The position numbers were made by a program, and so were the translations under genes. 64,000 bases of DNA from Scedosporium boydii (lineage: Eukaryota > Ascomycota > Sordariomycetes > Microascales > Microascaceae): NCBI GenBank assembly GCA_002221725.1, contig NJFT01000163.1, positions 1-64,000 of the forward strand, written 5' to 3'. The notes under the pieces were generated by a model. It was not told the DNA's origin. It saw nothing but the letters and a program-made list of their open reading frames with translations, and searched no databases. The number at the start of each line of letters is the position of its first letter. Within the stretch, counting starts at the first letter, position 1. Shown one piece after another: positions 21,176-32,898 of the stretch.

Positions 21176-22583
21176 ATGATACGTCCGCTATTATCAGCAA
21201 GGATATTTGCTAGACCTATCCTAGGCCTTGTGAGATCACAGAGGAGCTTTTCTACCTCGCCCACGACTCATGCCGATTTCGCTCACACGGTATGTTTCTC
21301 ACACAAGACCTGAGTCAGATGAAGCCGAGATCCTTTCCCCTGAGGTCTGGCACCAAGTTCGCTCACTCATTGTCGCCAATTGAACTCCTACAACCTTCCC
21401 CTAAAAAATTTGAAGAAAGGTAAAACCCCATGCCTAACATATAGGATAAAACTAGGTAATCGGCGCCGGCGTCGTCGGCCTCGCCACCGCCCGCTCCCTA
21501 GCCCCCCACGGCCCCACCCTCCTCCTCGAGCGCCGCCCCCAGCACGGCACCGAGACCTCCTCGCGCAACAGCGAAGTCATCCACGCGGGGCTCTACTACG
21601 GCCGCTCAAGCCTCAAGACGTCCCTCTGCATCCGGGGCCGGCAGCTCCTTTACGCTCTCTGCGCCGAGCGGGGGATCCCGCATCGCAAGACGGGCAAGTG
21701 GATCGTCGCGCAGAACGAGGCGCAGCTGGGCGCTCTGCGGGGCGTGGTGGCGTTGGCGAGGGATTTGGGGGTTCCCGTGCGGTGGGTCGGTGAGGAGGAG
21801 GTGGAGAGGGAGGCTGGTGGCGGCGTGGTTAGGGCTGCGAGCGGGTGTTTGGAGAGTTTGGAGACGGGGATTGTGGATTCTCATGGGTTGATGGTCTGTT
21901 TGCTGGGGTTGTTTGAGGAGGATGGGGGGATTATGTCTGTGAATTCGGAGGTTGTGGCCGTCGAACCCTTGGGTGGCGGGCACGGGGAAGCCGGGTGGGA
22001 GGTCACCGTCAAAGACGCGCAGAGCGGGGAGACCTCCTCCATCACGACAGACGTCCTCGTAAACTCCGCCGGCCTGGGTTGCGCACAAATCCACAACATG
22101 ATCGTACCCCCCTCTCAAAAAATGGACCTCTTCTTCGCAAAGGGCAACTACTTCTCCTACACCGCCTCTCCGCAACCCAGGATTACGAAACTTATCTACC
22201 CGGCCCCCGAACCGGGCCACGGCGGTCTAGGAACGCACCTGACCCTCGATCTGGCAGGGAGGATCCGTTTCGGCCCGGACGTCGAATGGGTCGATTCGCC
22301 GGACGATCTGTCCGTCAGCACTGAGAGGCTGCCGCTCGCCGTCGAGGAGATTAAAAAGTATCTCCCCAGTATCGATGAGAACGCTTTGGTGCCGGATTAT
22401 GTTGGTATTCGGCCTAAGCTTTCGAGGCAAGGGGCTGTTACGCACGGGAAGGGGTTTAACGATTTTATTGTGAGGTTGGAGGATGGGTATGCTGGGTGGG
22501 TTAACTTGCTTGGTATTGAGAGCCCCGGCTTGACGAGCAGTCTTGCCATTGCTGAGAGGGTAGAGCGTCTGTTGTACGGATGA
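21176..22583 (+). CDS. FAD-dependent oxidoreductase, L-2-hydroxyglutarate dehydrogenase type
   Basis: The likely role is FAD-linked oxidation of L-2-hydroxyglutarate to 2-oxoglutarate in mitochondria, a metabolite-repair step. The exons are 21176-21289 and 21456-22583 (donor GTATGT), giving 413 aa. The N-terminal 35 residues are Arg/Ser-rich without acidic residues until TTHADFAHT, a plausible mitochondrial presequence. The FAD-binding Rossmann motif VIGAGVVGLA spans the splice join (residues 39-48), followed by an acidic strand end (LLLERRP). Other family-like segments are RNSEVIHAGLYYG, KTGKWIVA, VLVNSAGLG, FFAKGNYF and the C-terminal GIESPGLTSSLAIAERVERLL. Length fits the DAO/L2HGDH family. 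Substrate is inferred from the family, not shown. Confidence 0.85.
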
Positions 22584-23373
22584 TGCGCCGCCTGGAGGTG
22601 CGGGGCACAGAGTCCGTCTACTTTGGAGGCATCGACAATGGACACGAACAATCCGGGCCAAGAGGAGGACGGTTATCATGGGGTTATCATTTGCATAGAT
22701 ACATAAATGCTATAGATGCGAGCGAACTAGCTGGAATACATGATCGTGTAATTTGCAAGGCCACACTGCCCTCAAGGCCCAAGTCTTCGAAAAAGTTTGC
22801 AATTTGTGAACCCATCCTCTTCTCCTCCTGATGCACAGCCTTGAAGCTTTAAAAAGAAGGGAAGGGAATAAAAAGAAAAGGGTGAGGTTTTCAAGTTGTT
22901 CGATGTCTTGCGCGGGGGGAGGGGGGGAGTGGAAGGAGAAAATATAGGAGAAATGCGCCCCAAAAACTTTTCCTCAGCATACGGAAGAATGATGGAGAAG
23001 GCGTAGGACCGTTGGGGATAGTTGGGTCAATAAGACCCGGCGACCCAGTTTCTCAGTCTCTGCCTTGCGAGGGAAGAAGAATGTTAGTTGTGCCAAGTTG
23101 TATATCCAAATAAAAAGAAGGTATCATGGAAACACTGTTCGTTTCCCGTCAAAAAAACATTGGTAGTGACATTAAAGCATTAAACCGGGGGAGTCGTTGC
23201 TTGTGTATCAGAAAGAACCGTGACGCCATAAAACACCATGAGGGAATTATCGTTTGCAAGAAAGGAATAGGCATAGAAGGTGAAAAAATGAATTCATATG
23301 TGTGTGTCCGACTATCATAAAAGGGAATAAACGGCCAAGAAAAAAAGGTACAAGAAAGTGGGAAGGAATATGA
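22584..23373. other. Convergent 3' region
   Basis: The interval lies between the stops of two convergent genes. It is A/G-rich with short A runs (22850-22880, 23110-23150) and should hold both 3' UTRs. I see no gene. Confidence 0.5.
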
Positions 23374-25668
23374 TCACTGGAGGGTGATGCTGGGGTGGAG
23401 TTTTCGACCCTGGACATTTACGTGGTACTCATAAATGCCATTTTGCGCGCCCACAAACCTAAGAGGAATAATGTTGTCAGTTGGAAAACGAAGATCAGAA
23501 GAGCCTCGGCAGAGACATTGACTTACAGGAGGCGGCCATCTTCGCTCCACGCCAGTCCTGATGTATTATCTGGCGTGGGGGGTGAGTGGTGGACCTCTCG
23601 GTCGTCCACATTTCTGCGCATCAAGTTGTCAAACTCCCTGTCAGAGAGGAAGGCGACGAAGGGAGTCCGTTCACGTCGAGTTGTGTCATTATTATTATCA
23701 CCTCGATTGTATTCGCTGCCATAGGCAAGACTGTACAAAGCTTCGAGGTCGTCGAAGCGGTGAAGGCCACCCCAGTCACCCCGACGCGCTCGATTGGACC
23801 GAGGGATCGGGGGGTCGCCAGATGTAGTGGTATTTCCGCCGAGGGGTCGCTGGGAGGGGCTACCACGATCCTGGTCACGATCGGCCCGGTCCAGACTATT
23901 GCCTAGAAGGAGGTCGATGGCACGACTAAGACCAGGGCCCCCCTCTCCTAACGAGGGGGAATCTGTTCGAGAGTTGTCACTAAGCTGTGCACGCCTTGCA
24001 GCACGTTCGGCGCGTTCGGCCCAGACGGAGAGCCTGGCATTTCCCAGAGACGGAGTGCCGTCACCGTGTCTAGTTGCGGGGTCTGCTCCCCCTCGTTGGG
24101 CGGCGCGTTGTTCCCGACGACGTCGGCCGTCCTGGAGAGCTTCGAGAATTAACGTTTCGTCGGGCGTGAGAGGCGAGTCATGTCGCGTCCGGTCGTCTCG
24201 GCGCCGGTCAGAAAAGAAGGGTAGGCCCGATAGACGTTCATCTCGATCGCCTCGGTCGCTTCGGCGGCCGAGCAAGCGAGGGTCGATGGCGTTGCCGTCC
24301 AAGATTCTAACTTCCTGGCCACCATCTTCTTTATCTCCGATATCGATGTATTGGCGATAGACAAAGCCGTTTCGTATATCTGCGATGCCGACCCGTGCCT
24401 TGTCCTCCGTCCACGCTAGCAAGTCGTACGGACCAGGAGAAAAGGCCATGTCTCGGACAGCACCAGATAAGGTCTCGGGACGAGAGGACTGGAAGGAGGT
24501 AATTAAAGGGTTTTTAGATCGGTCAGTGAAGGCGGAGACATCAAAAATGGAGATTGTTCCGTATTGAGTGCCCACAGCCAAATAGGCGCCCGAGTTTGAG
24601 AAGCACGCTGCAAAGCTTCCGCGGCTTTGTGACACATCGTCGCGGCGCTGGCTCTTCAGCAGATAGCGATCACGATACTCCCACTTGTACTGTTTCTGGT
24701 TGTTGGTCGAATTCGCTTCGACCCGTTCGTGAACGTACAGGTAGGGGTCGTCCAGGACGGCGACTAGTAACCGTCCGTCAGGGGATATGACGGCCCTATT
24801 GACAAAGTCGGGATAGGTGATGACGTGGAGAGGTTCGATTTTGTCGTTATCTTCGAAATCGTTGAGACTGACAAGCGCTACGGTCTTGTCATTGTTGGCG
24901 AGTACGGCGATGGGTTCGTTATGCGCGCCCTCCCAAGGTCGACTGTCGACAGGAGGGAACCACAATGTAATGCAGTTAACTCGGTCGCGCACGAGTTTCA
25001 TGCTCTTTCCAATGAGCATTTTGGAGCGGTTGGCGGCTCTCTCCACCAAAGACAACATGCTGGAAGCATCGTTCGTAGAAGCATCTAGATCCAGCGGCAG
25101 GCGGGCATCGGGATCTAGATCGAGCTGCATGTCCATATCGCCGGTTTCTTGGCGTTGCTCAATCCGCACGGCTGTGAACTCTCCGGTCTCTCCTCCGCAA
25201 CAAACCCAACCATTCTTCGCAACAAGGCATCTCGGAGAGAAGGAGAGAACGCGGATAGTTTCTAGGCTGTGTGTATCTGTATCGAGTTTTAGGATGTGGT
25301 TATTCTTCGTACCACCCGGGAAGTAGATGACGTTTTTCCTCTCGACGCTTATCAAAGATCGTAGCTGCCAATGCCTGTGGGGGAAAGAACGCCATTAGCA
25401 GACTGAACGACACACGTTGTATCATATCGACAGTGCGGAGGAGGAGGAAGAAGGAAGGGAGGGTGTAGATTCCCAAGCTGCTACTAGGAATGACCACATG
25501 CTGGGGAGTATGTGGCCGGATGTAACATGAGGTGTCGGTATAAAAGTCTAGGAACTAGGATATGATTGAGACGTACTGCGAGCGGACATTGACGTGATAG
25601 TGCGTTTTCGATTGCTTAAGAATAAAAGAATCGGTAGGATAAAGTCTGCAGGTCGCCGTCAGCAACAT
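23374..25668 (-). CDS. WD40-like beta-propeller protein, probable DUF2415 family (674 aa)
   Basis: The three-exon model is 25668-25577, 25374-23527 and 23458-23374. Donors are GTACGT and GTAAGT, with phases 2 and 2. The N-terminal exon encodes MLLTATCRLYPTDSF and joins to QHWQLRSLISVERKNVIYFP. Repeated strands follow: LVAKNGWVCCGGETGEFTAV, RAVISPDGRLLVAVLDDPYL, AACFSNSGAYLAVGTQYGTISIFD and DMAFSPGPYDLLAWTEDKARVGIAD. These are WD40-like blades. The segment around YDLLAWTEDKARVGIADIR is where I recall the fungal DUF2415 domain. A long Arg/Asp-rich disordered region (about residues 355-600) follows, then a last blade-like GLAWSEDGRLLFVGAQNGIYEY that needs the final exon. No function can be given. 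It is divergent from ssc1. Confidence 0.8.
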
Positions 25669-27409
25669 GTCTCGAATAGTTTCGGATAGAGACGGGATCT
25701 CTCAAGGATGGGTATTGGACGCATACGGTGCTTCCTCACCACCGCCCATCTTGACGATTATGATATGGGCGACGGTAAAGAACTCATTGGTAGCGGGGGC
25801 GGCAGAGGCGAGGCTTTGCTGGCCCTTGGCGTGGCGAGGTGGGACAAATGCGGCGAGCCGAATGTCAAGGGTTCTCTTGTCGCAGCTGTCTCGTCCTGGG
25901 TGATGGAAAGTCGTTCGTTGGGGGGGATTTTGATGCTGGTGGCAGGCTGTCTCGAATGAAGATGGTATGTCGTTATTTGTGGAGGAGTCGGGGTTGCGAT
26001 CAATTTACAGTGATGTGCGGATGGAAGTCGAAGGTGGTCTGGAAGCGGGAGGCGAGGTAGTTCTGGCATGACGTTAATGAGACGCATAAAAGGTACGAGG
26101 TCGACTATCGCTTTTTACAAATGGAATGAGCAACTCAGAGCACCTTCTTCGTGTTCACAATATTGTACCATCCTGTACAGCCCCACAAAAAAACTGTCGA
26201 CAGTTGCACTCCCGCACCAACGCCAGCTGCCGTCGTCCTGCTGGTCTTGTTGGCTGGCCTCAGGAGCCGATGGGAATGTGATAATCTGCTCTGCGCTGAT
26301 ACGTGTCGCATCGGTGATGATTGACTCGGCCAAGTGAAGTGATTGATTTCTCATTGCATCGATGCTCTACCTGGGCGTCTTTCGAGCCTTTTAGCTTCTA
26401 TTGGAATCGATCAATCGATTCCCGTACTATCGGATCACGCGCAACCGAGTCGAGAAATGCTGTTTTCTAAATGTGCATTTATACCCATAAGCTCAAGTCG
26501 ACTCAGCCCTCTGTCGCAAAAGAGCAAATGTCGGGGAAGAAGCTTTGGCCTCTGGAAGACATCGGGGACTCTGGTCATTTGATTTCTTCTGGCGCACCTT
26601 GATACAATTGCAAACTACACAGGTACAGGTACGAAGTAATTTGTGTGAACGTCAGGGAAGACTGGGATTTCGGCCAAATGGGATTGATCAATGTCAAAGA
26701 ATGAGCAACATTGAGCTAAATTTGAGTATCCTCTCAACGCCGTTGAACTGCCAAATGTCTTCATCAAGGTATTGAAAGTTTTTTGGAGGCTCATTTAGTC
26801 TCCCTCGAGCCGAAAAACATGGATATCCAACTACAAGTATACACCACAGGATAAACCAACGATGACCATGTGGCAAAGAAAGAAGACCAAATGGCAGAGC
26901 AAAAGATCACTGTCCAAGCATTTCCGAGGTGATTCCGCTCGGCTTCCCTTCTGTTCAATCAACGATGGAGTCGAGGAGCTTCCTTGCTCTCAGAGAGCAT
27001 CCAGCAAATGGGAGCGATGCTAACCTTCTCAACAAGCTGGGGTCCCTCCACACTGTGGATACCTTGGGGGGTACATCCGACTGGAAAGAGCTTAGCCATC
27101 ACGTGACCTGATTTCCGTCAGTTTCCATGGGCCGGATTTACCGACGCCGACGGGAGAAATCTGCAGGGAAGTTTTTTTTTCGTCTTTTTTTCCTGGCCTT
27201 CTTATTGTTCACGTCACCTGAAAAATTTCCAATTCTTCTTTCCTCCTTTCCTTTCTCCATCAACCATTCCCCCATCCCATCGCGATATCTTCCTCCCCCC
27301 ATCTTTCCTTCACCTTTCACCGTGTAATACTACAATATCCTTCCCCCGATACCCTTTCCATTAATTCGTTTCAACTCAATCTCCCCTTCTTTCACAAATA
27401 CCACACAAG
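25669..27409. other. Divergent promoter region, DUF2415-type gene / ssc1 (1.7 kb)
   Basis: I see no gene; the opposing 83- and 109-codon frames near 25.8 kb overlap each other and have no motif. It contains one TACGAAGTA copy (26630-26638), a TCACGTGAC element (27099-27107) and a long pyrimidine-rich tract (about 27170-27320) forming the likely ssc1 core promoter or leader. Confidence 0.5.
27099..27107. promoter_or_regulatory. TCACGTGAC palindromic E-box upstream of ssc1
   Basis: The nearly perfect palindrome around CACGTG is 303 bases before the ssc1 start. TCACGTGA is the binding word of Cbf1-type bHLH factors, which in several ascomycetes mark promoters of respiratory and mitochondrial genes. 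A role here is inferred from position and word only. Confidence 0.35.
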
Positions 27410-29571
27410 ATGCTCGCTTCGCGACTCTCCCGAGCTGTAAGTTCAAAACCGGCGATTCTTGACTTGATCGACTCGTGCAGCTAACAAAGAGCTTCAACGA
27501 TAGCTTCCTCGAGCTACCCCCATCACTGCCCGCGCTGCCGGCATCGCCAGGGCACCTCTCGCCGCGAGGTTCGCCCGCTATGAGTCCAACGATGCGAAGG
27601 TGCAGGGTCCAGTCATCGGTATCGATCTCGGTAAGTAGCCATCCTCGAGCTCTTCGTATCAATAGTCAAGGCGCGCGTGTGGGAGATCACGACTAACATG
27701 GCAATTGAACAGGTACGACAAACTCTGCCGTCGCCTTCATGGAAGGCTCCATCCCCAAGATTATTGCCAACTCCGAGGGTGCCCGAACTACTCCTTCCGT
27801 AGTTGCCTTCACCGAGGAGGGCGAGCGTCTTGTTGGTGGCGCCGCCAAGCGCCAGGCCGTCGTTAACCCAGAGAACACCCTCTTCGCCACTAAGAGGTTA
27901 ATCGGCAGGAAGTTCACCGATGCTGAGGTCCAGCGTGATCTCAAGGAGGTGCCCTACAAGATTGTTCAGCATAGCAACGGCGATGCCTGGGTTGAGGCCC
28001 GTGGCAAGAAGTACTCTCCCTCTCAGATCGGTGGCTTCGTCCTCCAGAACATGAAGGAGACCGCTGATGCCTACCTCACCCGCGACGTCAAGAACGCTGT
28101 CGTCACCGTCCCTGCCTACTTCAACGATTCTCAGCGTCAGGCCACCAAGGATGCTGGTCAGATTGCTGGTCTGAACGTCCTCCGTGTCGTCAACGAGCCT
28201 ACCGCTGCCGCCCTTGCCTACGGTCTTGAGAAGGATGCCGACCGCGTCGTCGCTGTCTACGATCTTGGTGGTGGTACCTTCGATATCTCCATTCTCGAGA
28301 TCCAGAACGGTGTCTTCGAGGTCAAGTCCACCAACGGTGATACCCACCTTGGTGGTGAAGACTTCGATATCCACCTCGTTCGTCACCTCGTCCAGCAGTT
28401 CAAGAAGGAGTCCGGCATTGATCTGTCCAACGACCGCATGGCCATCCAGCGTATCCGTGAGGCCGCCGAGCGTGCCAAGATTGCCCTCTCCTCCTCTTCC
28501 CAGACCGACATCAACCTTCCCTTCCTTACTGCCGATGCCTCCGGACCTAAGCACTTCAGCACCAAGTTCACTCGCTCTCAGCTCGAGAAGCTCGTTGACC
28601 CCTTGATCAACAAGACCATCGAGCCCGTCCGCAAGGCCCTCAAGGATGCTGGCCTCCAGGCCAAGGACATCCAGGAGGTCATTCTTGTTGGTGGTATGAC
28701 CCGTATGCCCAAGGTCTCTGAGACTGTCAAGTCTATCTTCGGCCGTGACCCCGCGAAGTCCGTCAACCCTGATGAGGCTGTTGCCATGGGTGCCGCCGTC
28801 CAGGGTGCCGTCCTTTCCGGCCAGGTCAACGATCTTCTCCTCCTCGATGTCACTCCCCTCTCTCTTGGTATCGAGACGCTCGGTGGTGTCTTCACCCGTC
28901 TGATCAACCGCAACACCACCATCCCCACCAAGAAGTCCCAGGTCTTCTCCACTGCCGCCGACTTCCAGACCGCCGTCGAGATCAAGGTCTTCCAGGGTGA
29001 GCGTGAGCTCGTCAAGGACAACAAGATGCTCGGAAACTTCCAGCTCGTTGGCATTCCTCCCGCGCACCGTGGTGTTCCTCAAATCGAGGTCACCTTCGAC
29101 ATTGACGCCGACTCCATTGTCCACGTCCACGCCAAGGATAAGTCCACTAACAAGGACCAGTCCATCACCATTGCTTCCGGCTCTGGTCTCTCCGACTCTG
29201 AGATCGAGCGCATGGTTGAGGAATCCGAGAAGTTCGCTGAGCAGGACAAGGAGCGCAAGGCCGCCATTGAGGCTGCCAACAAGGCCGACAGCGTTCTTAA
29301 CGATACCGAGAAGGCCCTCAACGAGTACGCTGACAAGCTTGACAAGGCCGAGGCTGACACCATCCGTGAGAAGATTGCCGGCCTCCGTGAGTTCGTCTCC
29401 AAGAGTCAGGCTGGTGAGGGTACCGCTACCGCCGCCGAGCTCAAGGAGAAGACCGACGAGCTCCAGGTTGCCAGCTTGAACCTCTTCGACAAGATGCACA
29501 AGGCTAGGGCCGAGGGCCAGCAGCAGAGCTCCGAGCAGTCCTCCACCGAGGGTGAGAACAAGTCCTCTTAA
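27410..29571 (+). CDS. ssc1: Mitochondrial Hsp70 chaperone (Ssc1 type)
   Basis: Ssc1 is the matrix Hsp70 that drives presequence import with the TIM23 motor and folds imported proteins. The exons are 27410-27436, 27504-27630 and 27713-29571 (donors GTAAGT, GTAAGT), giving 670 aa. The first 42 residues are Arg/Ala-rich without acids ([20 protein letters not shown]), a mitochondrial presequence. The ATPase signatures are present: GIDLGTTNS (49-57, spanning the second intron), [12 protein letters not shown] and [14 protein letters not shown] substrate-binding domain follows ([16 protein letters not shown], interdomain linker LLLLDVTPL), then a helical lid and a Ser/Glu/Gln tail without the cytosolic EEVD end. 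Codon use is strongly biased to C-ending codons, which fits high expression. Confidence 0.97.
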
Positions 29572-30217
29572 GTGAGTTGACTTGGGTGTTTTATCACCAT
29601 TGTATCTTGTACAACCACCAACAACCAAAAAAGAAAAAACCACATGAAAATTTGTCATAATATCACGGGGGAAAGCACTCGATAGATTTTTTTTTTCCAC
29701 TTTTTTTTTCTGTTCTTTTTTGTTACACCACCCATTGTTCCAGTATCCGGACTGTACTCATATTTGCGCGTTGCCGGCCTGGCCACATCTCATCTGTTGT
29801 TACACTGGCACTACCAGGTATTGTATTATCTGATGAGATGTTGGCCTTGCGGCGGGTTTGGCAGTATTGGCGTTGGGGCATCAAAAACCTTGTCATCCCT
29901 AGATGTCTCGGGGGAGGGATATCCAATTTACGATAAGTGGCATGGGAGAGGACTAAACGCTCTTGTACATAAGACACGGTCATCTTGACGAAAAACAAAT
30001 AATAAGAAATCGCCACTCAAAATAAATGAGGCATATTTTTTTCTTTTCCGTCCTTGGGGCTCGCTTCATGGCTTCTGTGACACTTGTTATCTTTTTTGCT
30101 TCAACTCCTTGAACATCACGACACCTCGATATTTCTTAGCATTATGGGTTATCCCATGCACTCCATGCCTGCCAACTTTTCATAAAAAATGCGTTTCTTA
30201 GGTAGAAGTCTAACACA
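29572..30217. other. Convergent 3' region, ssc1 / srp68
   Basis: This holds the 3' UTRs of both genes, with T runs at about 29690-29720 and 30038-30048. I see no gene. Confidence 0.5.
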
Positions 30218-32191
30218 TTACCTTCCAAATCCGAACCATCCCCTCTTCTGTGGCGCCGGAGCAGGCTTCGTAGCCTCACCCTTCTCCTCTTCCTCATCCT
30301 TCTTCTCAACCTCTTCAGCGCGCCTACCAGGATAATCGATATAATTCCACGCCACATCAAGGAAAATAGGCTTCCCAGGAATAAGCGGCAACTTAGGTGG
30401 CCACTCAACAAGGTTCTCGAGATCGACGCCCTCGGCGGGCCACTCCTGCAGACGGTCGATCAAGGGCACAGAAGGATGGACCCTGGACTTCGGGGGGTTC
30501 TCCTCGAGCTTCTTCTCGATGTGGACGAGGGCGCGGAAGCGCTGGACTTGGTCGTCGAGGAGGGATTCGAGGAAGGAGAGGTCCGTAAGGGAGACTTGGA
30601 TGTTGAGGGGGGAGTTTGGGGTCGTCGGGGAGGTGAGAATGGGCGTAGAGGTTTTCACGAGGGTGTGGGCGTGGGCGAGGAGAGCGAGGGCGTTGCGTCT
30701 GTTGCCGGTTAGGGCGTGGGAGCGGGCAATGGAGAGGGCTCTTTGGCTGCTGTTAGTATGTGGGATCAGAATAAAGAGGCAGTCAATATCCTTACTTGAG
30801 TGCGGTAAAGTATCTTTCGGTTGCGTCCAGCCGCTGTGTTAGTTCCTCATCGGCAGGTACACCAGGGAGAGCTTTCGCTTCCTCTAGATTCTGAAGAGCA
30901 CCATCGTAGAGAGCAACTCTTTCCTTTAACTTGTTGAGTTTCTGCTTCAGCTTCATCTCTCTAGGCTTGTTCTCGTCCTTAGCCTTAGCCCTCTTCTTCA
31001 ATTCCCTCTTCGATAACTCGGCATAATCCTCAAGCGCGCCATCGTGGGGTCCGGTTAGAACACGGTTGCGCCCTATTCTCCAGCTTATCATCTCAAAGTT
31101 GACCGCTGTACGCGTAATCTGCAGACTCTGCATGCGAGGGTCCGTCTGCAGAACGTTCTCGCCTCTCAGCTCATCCAACGCCTGTTTCGTCGCGTCAACG
31201 GCATCCTGGGTAGCCGTAAGAATGTCATCGTATGCGCCGGCTAGTTCTTTAGGGACTATAGATTCCGCAGAAGCCACCTTACTCGTGAGGGCCTCCTTTG
31301 CCGCCAGAGTAGCTTTCCAGGCGAGCGCAATCGCGGCGTCCTCGATGCGTACTTCTCTCGACCGCCACGCCAGCGTCTTGGGCACATCCTCCACGCCAGC
31401 TTCCTGCTTGGACTCCGCGTCCTCTTGCCTCAACACGGACGGATCCCGTTCGTTAATCTCATTCACGAGGAATGAGTTGGACGTCGGGAAGGCTTTTCGA
31501 GCGATGATATGGACCGGCACGGTTCGCGGCGTCTTGAGCTGATAGGCGGCGAATTGGATCGAGGGATCGATGATTTCGGAGAGGAGATCCTTGTACGTCT
31601 CGCCGTCGGCGGAAGACGTCTTCAGCGCGCTGTAGATGGCATGGGAAACAGAGTAGTTCTTTAAGCACTTCTCCCAGCTCTGCTTCTCGAAGTTGGCCGC
31701 TCCGCGCATCATGCCTGCGTAGGCGAAGGCCTCGAGGATATCCGTCGAGTTTGCTCCGGAGTCTTCAGAGTCGGAGAGGATTGAGACGAGGTGCTCGGCC
31801 GTGTGCGCCGCCTTTTCAATTCGGGAGATAATGTGGGATCTCGTCCGGCCGGCGATTCCCTTGGCGTCGGCCATGTGGGCGGTCCTCATACTCATGGCAT
31901 GGGCCCAGGCTCGCTCGCTGGTAAGAAGCAGAAGACGCACATATCTAGATTTTCACCCTTCTTAGTGCCAAGCTCGAGGGAAGGGTGTTGAGTTGATGGG
32001 ACGTACTCGGGGTTCTCCCTGATTTGCTCAGCTGTCACCTCGTCTTTCTTCAGGTACTTTCCGCGGTTCCTGGTTGCGATGCCTAGCTTTTTCCGGGACT
32101 TTAAGAGCCGGCGAGAAAGTTGGCCTCTGTATACTGCATTGTCGCCGAAGGCCTGGGCTCGGCCGGATACCACAAACTTTGTGATATCCAT
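30218..32191 (-). CDS. srp68: Signal recognition particle subunit SRP68
   Basis: SRP68 binds SRP RNA with SRP72 and supports co-translational targeting to the ER. The exons are 32191-32007, 31944-30796 and 30746-30218 (donors GTACGT, GTAAGG), giving about 620 aa. The start MDITKFVVSGRAQAFGDNAVY is the family N-terminus; an in-frame ATG 22 codons upstream (32257) is less likely. Family segments include YRGQLSRRLLKSRKKLGIATR, EYVRLLLLTSERAWAHAMSM (across intron 1), ARTRSHI-like GRTRSHIISRIEKAA, and KRYFTAL/QRALSIARSHAL-like sequence across intron 2. The C-terminus ends in a basic GWFGFGR after a Glu/Lys-rich stretch. The last intron is only 46-49 nt and has tandem AG acceptors. It is divergent from the cya5-like gene. 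Confidence 0.93.
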
Positions 32192-32898
32192 GTTTGGGGG
32201 GGGGTTAATATCGTGGAGGAGTGCTAAAGCGCAGTGCTCGAGAAAGCTGCCATCCACTATTCAATTGTTCTTCAGGCGGGGCGGTTTCTTTGTCGTGGGG
32301 TAGGCTGGACGGATTAACGCATTACACTTGATATTGGAATGGAGTTAGGGTATGTATGTTTTATGCAATTAAGGGCCGTATTAGAAATACAGAGGTCCGC
32401 GGACGGTGGACCGAGATATGGTCTGATCTCTCGGGAAAACCTCATAAGCTCTATGCTGGCTGTGATTGGCTGATATCCTAGTCTTCAGACCTTTTGATCT
32501 GCGAACCTGGAAAAGAAATCGCCTTGCAGGACCTTGCGAAAGACTTCAACGGTGAAATTTCCACGGGCGAAGCCGACACAACGAATTCCTCGCCCAACGA
32601 TTGCAGAACACTGCTTCTGTTCTAATATCTACCCTTGAACCATATATATCTTCTTGGGAATACGTTAATGGGCCCGCCGAAGGGATTGGATTAATTTGCC
32701 TAGTGCCACGCCACGCCACACCACACCACACCACCTGCGAAACTCTTCCCACGACCGAGTCCGACTTGGAATTTTCCCGCCCTGACGAGTCGACGATACC
32801 CTCCCCGACCTCACAGGGATGACGATTGAATACTCCGACTCGATATAGTATCTACTGAGCACTTCGGAGCTCTCAGTCTCCACCCCAACCCAGCCCCA
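32192..32898. promoter_or_regulatory. Divergent promoter, srp68 / cya5-like
   Basis: About 700 bases separate the two starts. They contain a perfect palindrome, GTCCGCGGAC (32395-32404), followed by a second GGACC half, and a degenerate CCACA/CCACG pentamer run (32706-32734). No gene is seen. Both genes support housekeeping, so shared constitutive control is plausible but unproven. Confidence 0.45.

Noticed and set aside
23794..24360. A 188-codon Arg/Ser-rich plus-strand frame
   Set aside because: It is antisense to the Arg/Asp-rich disordered region of the DUF2415-type gene and mirrors its codon bias.
27898..29700. A 600-codon open frame on the strand opposite ssc1
   Set aside because: Long antisense frames are a known by-product of the strong codon bias of Hsp70 genes. 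The product is a Leu/Gly/Asp-rich shadow without any domain, and the sense gene explains the sequence fully.
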